This document shows positions 18,504 through 27,713 of a stretch of 64,000 nt of DNA, piece by piece (within the stretch, counting starts at the first letter, position 1; the number at the start of each line of letters is the position of its first letter). Where the stretch lies: positions 124,001 to 188,000 of the forward strand of contig CAVWQS010000002.1 in NCBI GenBank assembly GCA_963757155.1. The letters are read 5' to 3'. This stretch comes from DASXQK01 sp963757155 (GTDB taxonomy: Bacteria > Pseudomonadota > Alphaproteobacteria > Dongiales > Dongiaceae). The notes beneath the pieces were generated by a model. It had not been told where the DNA came from, did not search any database, and saw nothing but the letters and a program-made list of their open reading frames with translations. The position numbers and the translations under genes were made by a program.

Positions 18504-21398
18504 TCATGGCCTGCTGTCCATGATGGAAAGCTGGACCGGAACGTGGGGCTTGATCGTCAACTGCGGATTTTTGAGCGCCCGTTCTGCCGCCTGGGTAAAG
18601 TAATCCGAATACTGGAAGCCATAGACCTGATTGGCGAACAGGTCGAAGAACGCGGCTCCCCATGTGTTGTAGTTCCGGGCCGTCCGCTGGACGCCACCGA
18701 ATATCTGTGTCGCGCTGGTCGACCATTGCTGGCTCGTCATCGCACCATAGGTCGCGGCCTTCGGCGTCGGTGGCGAGAGAGACGAGGGGGCCTTGACCGG
18801 GCTGTCCGCGAAGCCGCTGACGAAGCCCACCAGCATATCGCGGACCACTACCGAAAATACGTCGTTTGCGCCGTTGTTCTCCACCGCCCCCGGCGTGCAG
18901 ATTTTATTGCCGACCGAAACCGAATAGGAGAGGACGTTGGTGTAGAGTTCCCCGGTCAACTGGGCTGGGGTCGTTTGGGGCCTGAAGCACCTCGCGCTCG
19001 TGCTCGACGAGGTACAGCCAACGGGCATCGGCACAATCAGCGTTTGCGCGGTGATCGTGAAAGCGCCGATGCGTCCTGCCGTGCCTTTGATGACCAGAAC
19101 ATTGTTTTTGTAGGTGATGCTGGTGGTTGAATACTTCTGGTCCAGGAACGCAACAGGCTTTTGGCAGACCGAGGTCGGGGAGACTATCCCACCCGTGCCG
19201 TCGTAGAAATTGTTGACATTGATCGGCGGACTGGCCGCTCCATTCGGCCCTTTGAACACGTCGGTAAAGTAGGAATTGAAACTCGGGTATTGCGTCAGCA
19301 GCGCGTTGGTGGGGGCCGCGTTGGCTGGCGAGATGGCGCGGACGAAATTGCTTTTCCCCTGCGAACTCTTCGGAAAGATCTCCGCACCCACAGTCTTGGT
19401 CAGTTTCGCGAGGCTCTCCTCCAGCAGGAGGATTTTTGGCAAGGTGGTATTCCCGAGGCTCTCGCTGCCTTGGCTGATCCCCAAGGGGATCGAGAAGAGA
19501 TTGATATAGGTGATGTCGTAGTTGCCCCCTAATTCGATGAACTGCCAGCGCGTGTGCAAATTGCAGTCGCTCGGATTCACCGGCGAGGGTGCGGCGTTGT
19601 TCGCCGGGCTCATGGGCGCGCATTTCTTGCCGTTCCACGCCGTCAGCGGGTTGTCCGAAATGTACAGATCGCCGTCCACGCTCAGAGACGACACGTTGAG
19701 GCTGCCGCCAGGGAAGGTCGATAGCGCATAGGATGTGAAGCTCTTGAGTTTGACCACCTTGCCTTTCGACAGGTACCAGAAGTAGCTCGTCGGCGTCGAC
19801 GGGTCTAAGTACGACACATAGAGGCCCTTGGTGTAGGTCTTTCCCTTATTCACGATATGCAGAACGAAGGCGCTGGGCGCGGCCTGGGCTTGGGCGAGCG
19901 GCACAAGGGTGGCCGGCGCCAGGTTCGCCAGTTGCACCATGCTGTTCGCCGGAGCATTGGCCGTATTGCTCGCCTGACCGTCCACACCCGTCGACGGGAT
20001 GAATTGGGCGACGATGGGGTAACCCACCGTTTGCTTGGGCTGCTTCGGCTTTGCCGCCTCGATCGGTGCCCCGCCGCTGGGACTGAGGAGGTTTGTCCTC
20101 GCCCTCCAGCCCGCCTGTCTCGTCGCCGCCGGATAAGGGGTGACAAGATGAGTGCCCAAGGTATCGCTGACGCTCCAGGTCGCCCGCCCGTCCTTGCCAT
20201 AGGAAAAGGCGCCGATATAGGCGTGGGGATTGTCGGCGGCGCTGCCCTGCATTTCGACAAAATAGGAGACGCCGGCCCCCTGTGCCGGAACGTAGAAGCC
20301 GGTCGCCGGCGCATAGGCGGGGGCCGCTTGCACCGTGGAGCCGATCGGGAAGCGCGTCAGGGTCTTGACGACCGTCGGCCCGCCGTCGCGCACCGACCAG
20401 CTCAGCGTCGCGGGGCCAACCGCCGGGAAGGTCAGCACGACATCGGCGAAGATCGTCTGAAGCCGCGCGGAATTGCTCTCCGGACCGTCGGTCAACCCGC
20501 CGCCGCCGGCGTATTCGCTGGCCGTGCCCGCAAAGGTCCAACTGGCGGGGTCCGTGCTGTTCGCCTTGCCGTTGTTGCTCGCGTTGGCGGTGTTGTTCGC
20601 GTTGATGACATACCAGACGGGACTGCCGTCGTCCCGGAAGGTCGATGCGACGCCGTAGAGGGAACTCAGGTCGGCGCTGAACCGCAGGGCGTAGCGGATT
20701 CCAGAGTCCGGCGTTTGCTGCGTCCACCACCAGCCGCTCGCCGGCGTTGATGGAACACCGGTATTGATGGCGCAGAAGTAAGGACCTGCCGGCGGCACGG
20801 TAATTTCGAAGGGGGCCGCCGTCGCCTTGCTGCACAGGCCGCTGCCGCCGGCGAGAACCTGACCCTGTTGCAAGCCGACGGTCAGGGTCAGCGTCCCCGG
20901 CGCCACCGCCACCTGGCAAGAGGCCTCGCCGCCGGGCTGACAGGAGGGGCCGACGGGAATCGCCTTGCCGCCGGTCGCGATGTCGCTGATCCCAAGCCTG
21001 GCCGCGCCCGCGGCCTGGATCGTCAGGGGATAGCCCCCGAATATCCCGCAGGCCATTTCGCCCGACACCGGAACCTTGAACTGGGTCGTATCGGAGGGAA
21101 AGCCCGCGCAATTCCCCGTGGAGCCGGAGACGATGAAGCCGTTGTTCGCTTTGAGGGCAAGATGGAGCGCATCGCCCCGCGTTACATTCGGGATGACGCA
21201 TTGCGACGACTTGGAGAAATCGCAGGTATAGGGCTGGAGGTTTCCGGGGTTCGTAACGTCGCTGACCGTCACCGTGCCGAAATTGAGCCCATAGAGCGAG
21301 CTTATGGTGAGGTTGGTCGTGGGGGCCGCCGCATCGAGACGGCCCGGTAACAGGCTCAGGGCCAGCAGCAGGCACAGGCAACGGATAAGCTTGTTCAT
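18504..21398 (-). CDS. Secreted GH64-like (beta-1,3-glucanase-like) modular protein
   Basis: Intact, 964 residues. Residues 1-24 are a signal peptide (MNKLIRCLCLLLALSLLPG, then an AxA site), so it is exported. Residues 25-210 hold two or three short beta-rich repeats with paired cysteines. Near residue 220 GWWWTQQTPDSGIRYALRF and LYGVASTFRDDGSPVWYVI form a module often seen in secreted proteobacterial proteins. The C-terminal half (about 600-950) has DCNLHTRWQFIELGGNYDIT, YINLFSIPLGIS and VYGFQYSDYF, similar to GH64/thaumatin-like beta-1,3-glucanases. I cannot identify the catalytic acids, so glucanase activity is a hypothesis and a binding or structural role is possible. A diverged paralogue follows in tandem and both have the same leader. 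Confidence 0.7.
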   Translation of the reverse strand: MNKLIRCLCLLLALSLLPGRLDAAAPTTNLTISSLYGLNFGTVTVSDVTNPGNLQPYTCDFSKSSQCVIPNVTRGDALHLALKANNGFIVSGSTGNCAGFPSDTTQFKVPVSGEMACGIFGGYPLTIQAAGAARLGISDIATGGKAIPVGPSCQPGGEASCQVAVAPGTLTLTVGLQQGQVLAGGSGLCSKATAAPFEITVPPAGPYFCAINTGVPSTPASGWWWTQQTPDSGIRYALRFSADLSSLYGVASTFRDDGSPVWYVINANNTANASNNGKANSTDPASWTFAGTASEYAGGGGLTDGPESNSARLQTIFADVVLTFPAVGPATLSWSVRDGGPTVVKTLTRFPIGSTVQAAPAYAPATGFYVPAQGAGVSYFVEMQGSAADNPHAYIGAFSYGKDGRATWSVSDTLGTHLVTPYPAATRQAGWRARTNLLSPSGGAPIEAAKPKQPKQTVGYPIVAQFIPSTGVDGQASNTANAPANSMVQLANLAPATLVPLAQAQAAPSAFVLHIVNKGKTYTKGLYVSYLDPSTPTSYFWYLSKGKVVKLKSFTSYALSTFPGGSLNVSSLSVDGDLYISDNPLTAWNGKKCAPMSPANNAAPSPVNPSDCNLHTRWQFIELGGNYDITYINLFSIPLGISQGSESLGNTTLPKILLLEESLAKLTKTVGAEIFPKSSQGKSNFVRAISPANAAPTNALLTQYPSFNSYFTDVFKGPNGAASPPINVNNFYDGTGGIVSPTSVCQKPVAFLDQKYSTTSITYKNNVLVIKGTAGRIGAFTITAQTLIVPMPVGCTSSSTSARCFRPQTTPAQLTGELYTNVLSYSVSVGNKICTPGAVENNGANDVFSVVVRDMLVGFVSGFADSPVKAPSSLSPPTPKAATYGAMTSQQWSTSATQIFGGVQRTARNYNTWGAAFFDLFANQVYGFQYSDYFTQAAERALKNPQLTIKPHVPVQLSIMDSRP

Positions 21399-21564
21399 GG
21401 CACTTCCCCCAAATGGCCACGCCGCACCGGCAGCATTTCCTAAGCTGTCGAGCCGCCCTCGAATTCTCTCGGATGGGTCATAATTGGCGTGGCCGCCCGT
21501 GATCCCCTCACAAGCCGATGTAACGGCGGGCCAAGTAAATGTTCAACTAATAAATCATCGAGGC
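21399..21564 (-). promoter_or_regulatory. Duplicated promoter and structured leader, copy 2
   Basis: Counterpart of the element at 18229-18392. On the minus strand: TTGAAC (21541-21546), 17-bp spacer, TTACAT (21518-21523), so the RNA should start near 21511. The leader folds as a three-way junction with outer stem GGCCACGCC/GGCGTGGCC (21486-21494/21415-21423), hairpin TCGAG/CTCGA (21448-21462) and hairpin CAGC/GCTG (21431-21447, RNA loop TTAGGAAAT), the two hairpins being adjacent. The Shine-Dalgarno GGGGGAAG (21403-21410) begins four bases after the outer stem, so folding could control translation. It matches no riboswitch class I recognise. Confidence 0.6.
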
Positions 21565-21667
21565 CGACCTAGGTGAGAAGACGCAAGCGACCTTGCCGGC
21601 CAACCAGAGACCCAGCAGGTGGCGTGGGGACGACGCGCGGGGAAACGGCGGGGCGGCGCCCCGCCGT

Positions 21668-22249
21668 TCAGGTACCGTAGCGGCGGGTCCGGGCCGGCTT
21701 GGGCAGGATCGGCCAGAGATCGCCCGAGACGCCGGCGAGCGCCCCCGGATCGAGCTCGAGCACCTGCAGGCGCTTCGGATCCTCGCCGGGCATGAAGAGC
21801 CCATGAGCGGCGGCGGCGCGGAAGCCGAAGCGTCCGTAATAGCTGACCTCGCCCACCAGCAGCACGATGGCGTAGCCCAGCTCGTCGGCCAGACGCAGGC
21901 TTTCGCGCATCAGCCGATCGCCGATCCGCTCCCGGCGCCGGTCGGCGGCAACTCCGATGGGCCCGAGCAGCAGGGCCAGGGTCCCGGCCGGCGCGCCGGT
22001 GATGGCGACCGGCCATTGCCGGATCGTGCCGACGACCCGGCCGCGGTCGCGGGCGACCAGGGAAAGGGCCTCGACCGGGCCGACATGCTGGCGGAAGCGA
22101 TAGGACTGCTTCTTGTGGCGGTCGGCCCCGAAGGCCTCGTCGAGAAGCGCCTCGATGGCCGGCGCGTCGTCAGGCGCTTCGGGCTCGATCGAGACGAGGG
22201 AAATGGGCATCGGTGAAGTGGGTACGGGCGAGGAAGCGTCGTTGGGCAT
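21668..22249 (-). CDS. GNAT family N-acetyltransferase (YhbS-like)
   Basis: 193 residues from the ATG at 22249 (MPNDASSPV), preceded by AAGGA. The open frame extends 58 codons further but that part is arginine-rich, low-complexity and unlikely to be translated. The GNAT core is clear: LALLLGPIGVAADRRRERIG holds the acetyl-CoA loop, then LADELGYAIVLLVGEVSYYG and RFGFRAAAAHGL. These match the predicted acetyltransferase group represented by YhbS, with the conserved GxxxYYxRFGF stretch. The substrate is unknown. It stands alone between the GH64-like gene leader and the permease. Confidence 0.82.
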   Translation of the reverse strand: MPNDASSPVPTSPMPISLVSIEPEAPDDAPAIEALLDEAFGADRHKKQSYRFRQHVGPVEALSLVARDRGRVVGTIRQWPVAITGAPAGTLALLLGPIGVAADRRRERIGDRLMRESLRLADELGYAIVLLVGEVSYYGRFGFRAAAAHGLFMPGEDPKRLQVLELDPGALAGVSGDLWPILPKPARTRRYGT

Positions 22250-22503
22250 GGAAGGTTCCTTGGCAGGCGAGGCGGCGATCCGACCGCTCGCGGGACCTTC
22301 GATGCCTATGTCAGGGCGAAGGGTCGCTTCGGTCAGACGGCGAGAGCGGCGGGGAAAAGACCCGCGGAGCCGGCTCGTCGTCGGAGTCGAAGGACCGTCG
22401 TCACCTTCATTCCTCTTGCTCAAGGCGCATGAGAAATAACACGCGCAGGCGCGCTGTCAATGGATTGGCCCGGGATAGGGCGGAATTTTTTTCTCCGACA
22501 GGG

Positions 22504-22527
22504 AAAGGGGCCCTTGCGGGCCCCTTT
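22504..22527 (-). terminator. Strong hairpin downstream of the first permease gene
   Basis: AAAGGGGCCC, loop TTGC, GGGCCCCTTT: ten paired bases. It lies 25-48 bp after the permease stop (22552). The T tract on the minus strand is short (TTTCCCT), so termination is likely but not textbook. Confidence 0.6.
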
Positions 22528-22551
22528 CGGTCGTCGCCCCTCGGGTGAGTC

Positions 22552-24158
22552 TCATCCCCAGAAGTACCACCAGCTCGCCGCCACCACGAGAGCACCGGCG
22601 ATGGCTGTGGCATAGGGCAGCATGCCCGCCTTGCGCACATGCATCATCTCCTCGGTGATGCCGAGGTCGGTCAGCATCTTGGCCGGCCACTTCCCGTGGT
22701 CCTGGATGTAGTGCCGGAAGATGAAGATCGGGATGATCAGCGCCGCCCCGCACAATCCGAAGAGAAGCGTGCGGTCACCGTAAATATTGGCGCCCGCCCC
22801 CATGAAGAACATGTTCACGAAGGCAAAGACGGCGCCCAGCCCCAGGAGCCAATTGGGCGCCCGCCAGGGCCGGCGGACATGGCCGGAATCGATCCGGTGC
22901 AGCCAGCCGGAATTGAGGTTGATGAAGTTGAAGATGATGTAGAGACAGTTGGAGACCGCCAGGATGAAGACATAGTCCGACATCATGAGCAGGATGAGAT
23001 TGAAGCAGAGATCGGTCCACATGGCCCGGGTCGGCGCGCCATGGGCATTCACATAGCTCAGATATTTCGGCAGCCACCCGTCGACCGAGCCCTGATAGAG
23101 GGTGCGCGAGGAGCCGGCCATGGCGGTGATGATGGCGAGGATCAGCGCCAGGATCAGCAGGATCACCATGACGAAATAGATGGCGCCCGCCGTGCCGAAC
23201 ATGCTCGCCATGGCCCTGGCTACGCCTGTCCCGTCATAGATGCTGGGGTCGAGCATCGCCTTCACCCCCAACACGCCCTGGAAGCTGAAGGGCACCAGGA
23301 TGAAGAGCACGAGGCAGAGGACGCCGGAGAAGAAGATGGCCTTAAAGGTATCGGTCCCCGGATTGGTCAACTCGCTGGTGTAGCAGACCGCGGTCTCGAA
23401 GCCGTAGGTCGACCAGGCGGCGAGGAACATGCCGGCGAGGAAGAGCCTCCAGCCCGTTTGGTCCCACGCGCCATTGAAGGGATAGCCGGCACCATTGGCA
23501 TCGCCCAGGGGCACCAGCGGCGTCAGGTTCGCGGTCAGCACATGACCGCTGATGATCGGCCAGACAGCGACGATCAGCAGCGGCACGGTGACCACGACGC
23601 CTACCACCGTCTGGAACCAGGCCGTGCGCAGGATGCCACGATGCTGGATGGCGAAGCAGAGCAGCAGCAGGACCGCGCCCAGGAAGAAGGTGGAATTTAT
23701 CCGTAGCGATAGCCCCTCCTTGACGAAGCCGAGATCGGCGATGGTCCAATGCCAGGTCTGGATCGGGGAATCGGCTGGGAAAAATCCCGTGAGCACATAG
23801 CTGGCAGCGTAGCCGGTGCCGAGGCAAGCACCGGCGACCAGGCGAGCCAGTAGCTCCACACCGAGAGGGGGCCGAAGATCTTGCCGTAGTGGATCCAGGC
23901 CGCCGCGCCGTAGATGGGTGCACCCCCGGATTTGTTGGGGAACATCCCGGCGATCTCGGCATAGGTGAAGGACTGGGCGAAGCCCATGAGGATGGAAAGC
24001 GTCCAGACGATATAGGACGGCGTGCCGACGGTGGCCGCGATGCCGCCGATGGAGAACAGCACCAGGGGCGGTACGCCGCTGGCGATCCAGAAGGTCTTTT
24101 TCCAGTCGATAGTGCGATGCAGCGTCCGCTCGCCAACGGCCTCGGTCATCACGCTCAT
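22552..24158 (-). CDS. APC-superfamily amino acid permease; one frameshift
   Basis: About 535 residues once one base is corrected, with some twelve transmembrane helices. The N-terminal 110 residues contain ASGVPPLVLFSIGGIAATVG and YAEIAGMFPNKSGGAPIYGA, the GxG and glutamate-rich motifs of amino acid/polyamine permeases; the rest contains FLAAWSTYGFETAVCYTSEL, AGSSRTLYQGSVDGWLPKYL and RRPWRAPNWLLGLGAVFAF. The frame changes near 23835, between WLAWSPVLA and CLGTGYAASYVLTG. It imports or exchanges an amine or amino acid at the inner membrane. A second permease and a UspA gene lie upstream in the same orientation, but a 395-bp gap separates them, so it probably has its own promoter. Confidence 0.82.
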
Positions 24159-24553
24159 GTTTCCGCTCCCCTTATTTTGACCCGGCCCCGGCGGCTTATC
24201 TCGCCGGCGGCCTCAAACGAAAACCGCCCGGCACGATGGCGCGGGCGGCGGTAGCTCCTGCCGGTATTCGCCGATGGGGCCGGAAGGCCGGATCGTCGAA
24301 GCCGGATCGTTTCTGATGAAAAATGCAGGGCCTATGGCAAACCCCCTTGTCGCTGGAGGTCCCACGAAGGTCGAATGCGGGCTCAGCCTCATCTCCCCTT
24401 CCCCCGAAGACTTCATGATGTAATCACGTCATTTTGACGGGGGCAACGACCATCATTGTGCCAATTCGAACCAATTCCCCGGTCGCCGGGGAAAATTTGC
24501 ACTAGCCGGAGGAAAAACCCGAGATATTGGCCCAATAATGGTCTGGGCCGAGA
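24159..24553. other. Gene-free control region upstream of the first permease
   Basis: About 395 bp without a credible frame. An imperfect inverted repeat ATGATGTAATCACGTCAT lies at 24415-24432, and TATTGG-C-CCAATA at 24525-24537 near the UspA stop. The AT-richer part 24415-24540 is the likely promoter zone for the permease (minus strand). A similar GACGTAATGTCG sequence precedes the second permease near 26765. Confidence 0.5.
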
Positions 24554-25120
24554 TCAGGTTTCCTTCCCCACCACCAGATAGACCGGCATGGCCGCCCGGC
24601 GGCGCACCCGATAAGGCTCCTGCGACCAGATCATACCGGCGACCAGCCAGTGGCGGGGCGAGTCGGCGGCCATCACGATCGCATCGACTCGGCGCCGGCC
24701 CGCCTCGATCACGATCCGCTTGGCAGCATTGCGCGTGCCCAGGACCTGGCCGCTGGCCGAAACACCGCGGCGCTTCAGCAAGGCGAGCGCCGCGGCCACC
24801 CGGTCCTGCTGCTCCTTGAGCTCAAGCTTGTTCGGCATCAAGGCGGGATGCGGCAGGCCCAGGCTGGTGCCCCAGACCCGGGCGATGGAAAGAACATGAA
24901 CCTCCGCCCCCGTCTGCTTGGCCAGGCGCGCGGCAAGCTCCACCGCCGGGCGGGAAATCGCCCGGCCCTCGGAGGCGAGCAGCAGCAACTTGCCGGCGAA
25001 TTGTCTCGGGTCCGGTGCGCGCGCCTCTCGTTTCCAAGGCAGCCAGCTCCGCGCCGGGCGCGAAGCCGGCTCCGCCTCGGCCCTCACGGCCTCATGCCGG
25101 GCTGCGCCTGTCCTCGACAT
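24554..25120 (-). CDS. Universal stress protein (UspA family)
   Basis: 188 residues from ATG 25120; a GTG near 25084 is an alternative, since the first 40 residues are low-complexity. The domain proper begins at FAGKLLLLASEGRAISRPAV, then AEVHVLSIARVWG, and ends GTRNAAKRIVIEAGRRRVDA and IVMAADSPRHWLV, the alpha/beta flavoprotein-like UspA fold. The typical ATP signature GxxGxxxxxxGS is not obvious (it is replaced by DSPRHWLVAGMIWSQEPYRV), so ATP binding is doubtful. The start overlaps the end of the upstream permease by 29 bp or nearly abuts it, and UspA domains are often coupled to such transporters. It probably regulates the permease. Confidence 0.78.
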   Translation of the reverse strand: MSRTGAARHEAVRAEAEPASRPARSWLPWKREARAPDPRQFAGKLLLLASEGRAISRPAVELAARLAKQTGAEVHVLSIARVWGTSLGLPHPALMPNKLELKEQQDRVAAALALLKRRGVSASGQVLGTRNAAKRIVIEAGRRRVDAIVMAADSPRHWLVAGMIWSQEPYRVRRRAAMPVYLVVGKET

Positions 25121-26597
25121 AGACCCGGTACCAGTAGAAGGGCAGGTAGGCGAGGAGGGTCGCCCAGCCGAGCCAGTAGTAGACCTCGACATTGCCGATC
25201 TTGGAGTACCAGAGGCCGCCGAAGAGCCAGAAGACGAAATAGACCGCGGCCAGCAGCAAGGCGACGTATTTCATGTATTCCGGCAGGCGGAAGGGCCGGC
25301 GCTGGTCGGGCTTGTCCTGGCGCAGCAGGAAATAGCCGATCAGCACGGGGATGAAGGACACGGTATAGCCGACATTGGAGAAGCTGTAGATCTCCACCGC
25401 GCCACCCAGCAGGACGACCAGCAAGGAGACGATGACGTTGAGCGACATGGCCCGCGCCGGCACGCCATGCTCGTTGACCTTGGTGAAGAAGGTCGGAAAC
25501 TCGCCGTCCAGCGCCATCTGATAGAGGGCGCGGCCCGAGCCCATGATGGCGTTCAGGGCCGAGAGCGCGAGGGCCACGATCAGCATGAAGGCGATGATCC
25601 AGTTGAGGACCTCGCCGCCGATGCCGGGAAGGATCTTGCCGGCGAAAGTCACGAAGATCGTCTTCGGATCGGCGAGGGTCGCATCCGAAAGCGCATGGCT
25701 TCCCAGCACGACGATGAAGGCGATGGGAATGAGGGTGTAGATGAAGACCCCATAGCCGCCCTCGAGATTCATCGCGATCTTGGCGTCATGGTCGGGATTG
25801 CCGCATTCGCCGATGTAGCAGGCGGCCGCCTCCATGGCGATCACGTTCCAGGTCAAGAGGAAGCCATAGGCGATATAGACCTGGAGCCAGTTGTAGCCGC
25901 TCATGCCGGCGAAGAAGCTGGAGCCGTCGAGATGCTTGAAGCCCGCCAGCTCGCCGAAATTCACAACCGAGGGATTGAAGATCCAGGCGACCGCGATGAA
26001 GGTGAGCGGGATCATGGAAAGCAGCGCCAGCACCGTCGCGAAAGCGGCGCCGAAGCGGATGCCGCGGTAGGCCGGGATGAAGAACAGCAGGATGCCGATC
26101 ACCGCGATGACCAGGGTCGACCAGGCGATGAAGGTATGGATGGGGGTGAAGCCCGCGGTCGTGTTGATGCCGAAGCGGTCGGCGAGGTAGTAGCTCGCCA
26201 GGATCATGTTGAGGGGCGCGACCGGAAACCAGCCGAGCCAATAGGCCCAGGCGGTGAATCCATTGATGTGCTTGGCGAGCCTGGGCCAGCGGTCCTTATA
26301 GGCGGGATAGGCGTAAGTGGGTGAGCCGCCGGTGCGCTCGGGCATCATCGCCGAGAGTTCGGCCAGGAAAAGGCAGAGCAGCCAGCCGGTGAGGGTGATG
26401 AAGACGGTGACCGGGATGGAGGCGGCGCCGAGACTCGTCACCATGACCGGGGCGATGCCGGTCACCAGGATCGTGCCCGCGAGGCCGATGACGAAGGCGC
26501 CCCACCAGCCCGTCTCGCGCTTCAGTCCGGATTCGACATAGCCCATCGACTTGGCCGCCGAATAGGGCTGCTTGCCGCCTACGTCATGCGCCGTCAT
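25092..26597 (-). CDS. APC-superfamily amino acid permease
   Basis: Intact, 501 residues, about twelve to thirteen transmembrane segments. Family motifs: AELSAMMPERTGGSPTYAYP (TM2-3 loop), YGFLLTWNVIAMEAAACYIG, NAIMGSGRALYQMALDGEFP and FFTKVNEHGVPARAM, as in the APC amino acid/polyamine/ethanolamine group. It moves an amino acid or amine across the inner membrane. It is followed directly by the UspA gene. It resembles the frameshifted permease at 22.5-24.2 kb in general plan, but they are not close duplicates. Substrate cannot be told from sequence. Confidence 0.87.
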   Translation of the reverse strand: MTAHDVGGKQPYSAAKSMGYVESGLKRETGWWGAFVIGLAGTILVTGIAPVMVTSLGAASIPVTVFITLTGWLLCLFLAELSAMMPERTGGSPTYAYPAYKDRWPRLAKHINGFTAWAYWLGWFPVAPLNMILASYYLADRFGINTTAGFTPIHTFIAWSTLVIAVIGILLFFIPAYRGIRFGAAFATVLALLSMIPLTFIAVAWIFNPSVVNFGELAGFKHLDGSSFFAGMSGYNWLQVYIAYGFLLTWNVIAMEAAACYIGECGNPDHDAKIAMNLEGGYGVFIYTLIPIAFIVVLGSHALSDATLADPKTIFVTFAGKILPGIGGEVLNWIIAFMLIVALALSALNAIMGSGRALYQMALDGEFPTFFTKVNEHGVPARAMSLNVIVSLLVVLLGGAVEIYSFSNVGYTVSFIPVLIGYFLLRQDKPDQRRPFRLPEYMKYVALLLAAVYFVFWLFGGLWYSKIGNVEVYYWLGWATLLAYLPFYWYRVYVEDRRSPA

Positions 26598-26878
26598 ATC
26601 ACTTCCCCCTATTTCTAGCGCTGCCGGCCCCGGCCCTTCGGGCTCTGCGGCCTGCGGCGACGGTTATGTTCGGTGCTCGACTCTCCTGGCTCTGCCGTTT
26701 GGCCGGGGACCCGGCGCTTGGCCGCCATTTCCCAGGCTGAATATGAAGTGAACGCTATGAACTACGACATTACGTCGCAGATTTTTACCGGTCAATGAGA
26801 GGGCGCATTAATTCGGCGCCGCGAGAGCCGGTCACGCTCCGCGATTCGGGCCGATATTCGAAGGAGAGGGAGGGGAGG

Positions 26879-27628
26879 CTAGCCGGCCCTTTGCAGCCGG
26901 GGTGCTGCGCTTGCCTCGACGAGGTCGAGCCAGCCCTCCGAGATCTGGCGGGCGAGCGCCGCCTGGCCCGGCATATGCCGGGCGATGTCACCCTCGAGGC
27001 CGGGAAGGAAATCCGGATGGCTCTTCCCCAGGGCCGCGATATCCGCCGCCTTCACCCAGCTGCGCAGCATCGGCCGCGTGGCCTCGAAATGGAATTGGAA
27101 GGCATAGGCATGGGGGCCGATGCGGAAGGCCTGGTTGCGGCAGCGCTCGCCCGTGACCAGGAGCTCCGCGCCTTCGGGCAGGTCGAAGGTGTCCTGATGC
27201 CATTCCATCACCCGCTGGCGCCGGGCCGCCCCGGCGAGAAGCGGGGATCGGGCGCCGGCATCGGTGATCTCGACCTCGGTGAAGCCCAGCTCCAGCTCGA
27301 CATGGCGGTAGACGGGCTTGTCGAAGACGCGGGCGACGAGCTGGGCCCCCAGGCAGATGCCCAGGATCGGCTTGTCCGCCTGGTGGAAGCCCCGCAGCAG
27401 CTGGATCAGCGGCTGGAAATAGGGATTCTTCTCATCGTCGAAGGCGTCCATCGTGCCGCCGAGCACGATCACGCCGTCATAGGGGCCATGATCGGGCGGC
27501 AGATGATCGCCCTCCTGGGGCATGACCTCCTCGACCGTGGCACCGCGGCGATAAACATGCTCGCCGACGAAGCCCATATGGCTGAAGGCGTTGTTCTGCA
27601 CCGACAAGAGATGAAGCGGCCGCGTCAT
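26879..27628 (-). CDS. Class I glutamine amidotransferase-like protein (GuaA-like domain)
   Basis: 249 residues from ATG 27628 (MTRPLHLLSV). The triad of class I glutaminases is visible: nucleophile Cys in ILGICLGAQLVARV, His and Glu in YAFQFHFEATRPM; the oxyanion region is VIVLGGTMDAFDD. Stand-alone members of this group hydrolyse gamma-glutamyl compounds or act as glutaminases without a fixed partner. It is 280 bp downstream of the permease region start and reads the same way as gpsA upstream, with about 85 bp between. A link to the permeases (gamma-glutamyl amine use) is an inference from proximity only. Confidence 0.82.
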   Translation of the reverse strand: MTRPLHLLSVQNNAFSHMGFVGEHVYRRGATVEEVMPQEGDHLPPDHGPYDGVIVLGGTMDAFDDEKNPYFQPLIQLLRGFHQADKPILGICLGAQLVARVFDKPVYRHVELELGFTEVEITDAGARSPLLAGAARRQRVMEWHQDTFDLPEGAELLVTGERCRNQAFRIGPHAYAFQFHFEATRPMLRSWVKAADIAALGKSHPDFLPGLEGDIARHMPGQAALARQISEGWLDLVEASAAPRLQRAG

Positions 27629-27713
27629 GGCGGAGAAGTTAGACAAGGGACGGCCCCGGAGACAAGCCCCGGCGGGCGCAGGACAAGCCCGCGAAATTGA
27701 CAGTCCTGGCGTC

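Noticed and set aside
21668..22423. GNAT protein starting at 22423
   Set aside because: The extra 58 residues are Arg/Pro-rich and unlike the family; ATG 22249 follows a ribosome site and starts just before the domain.
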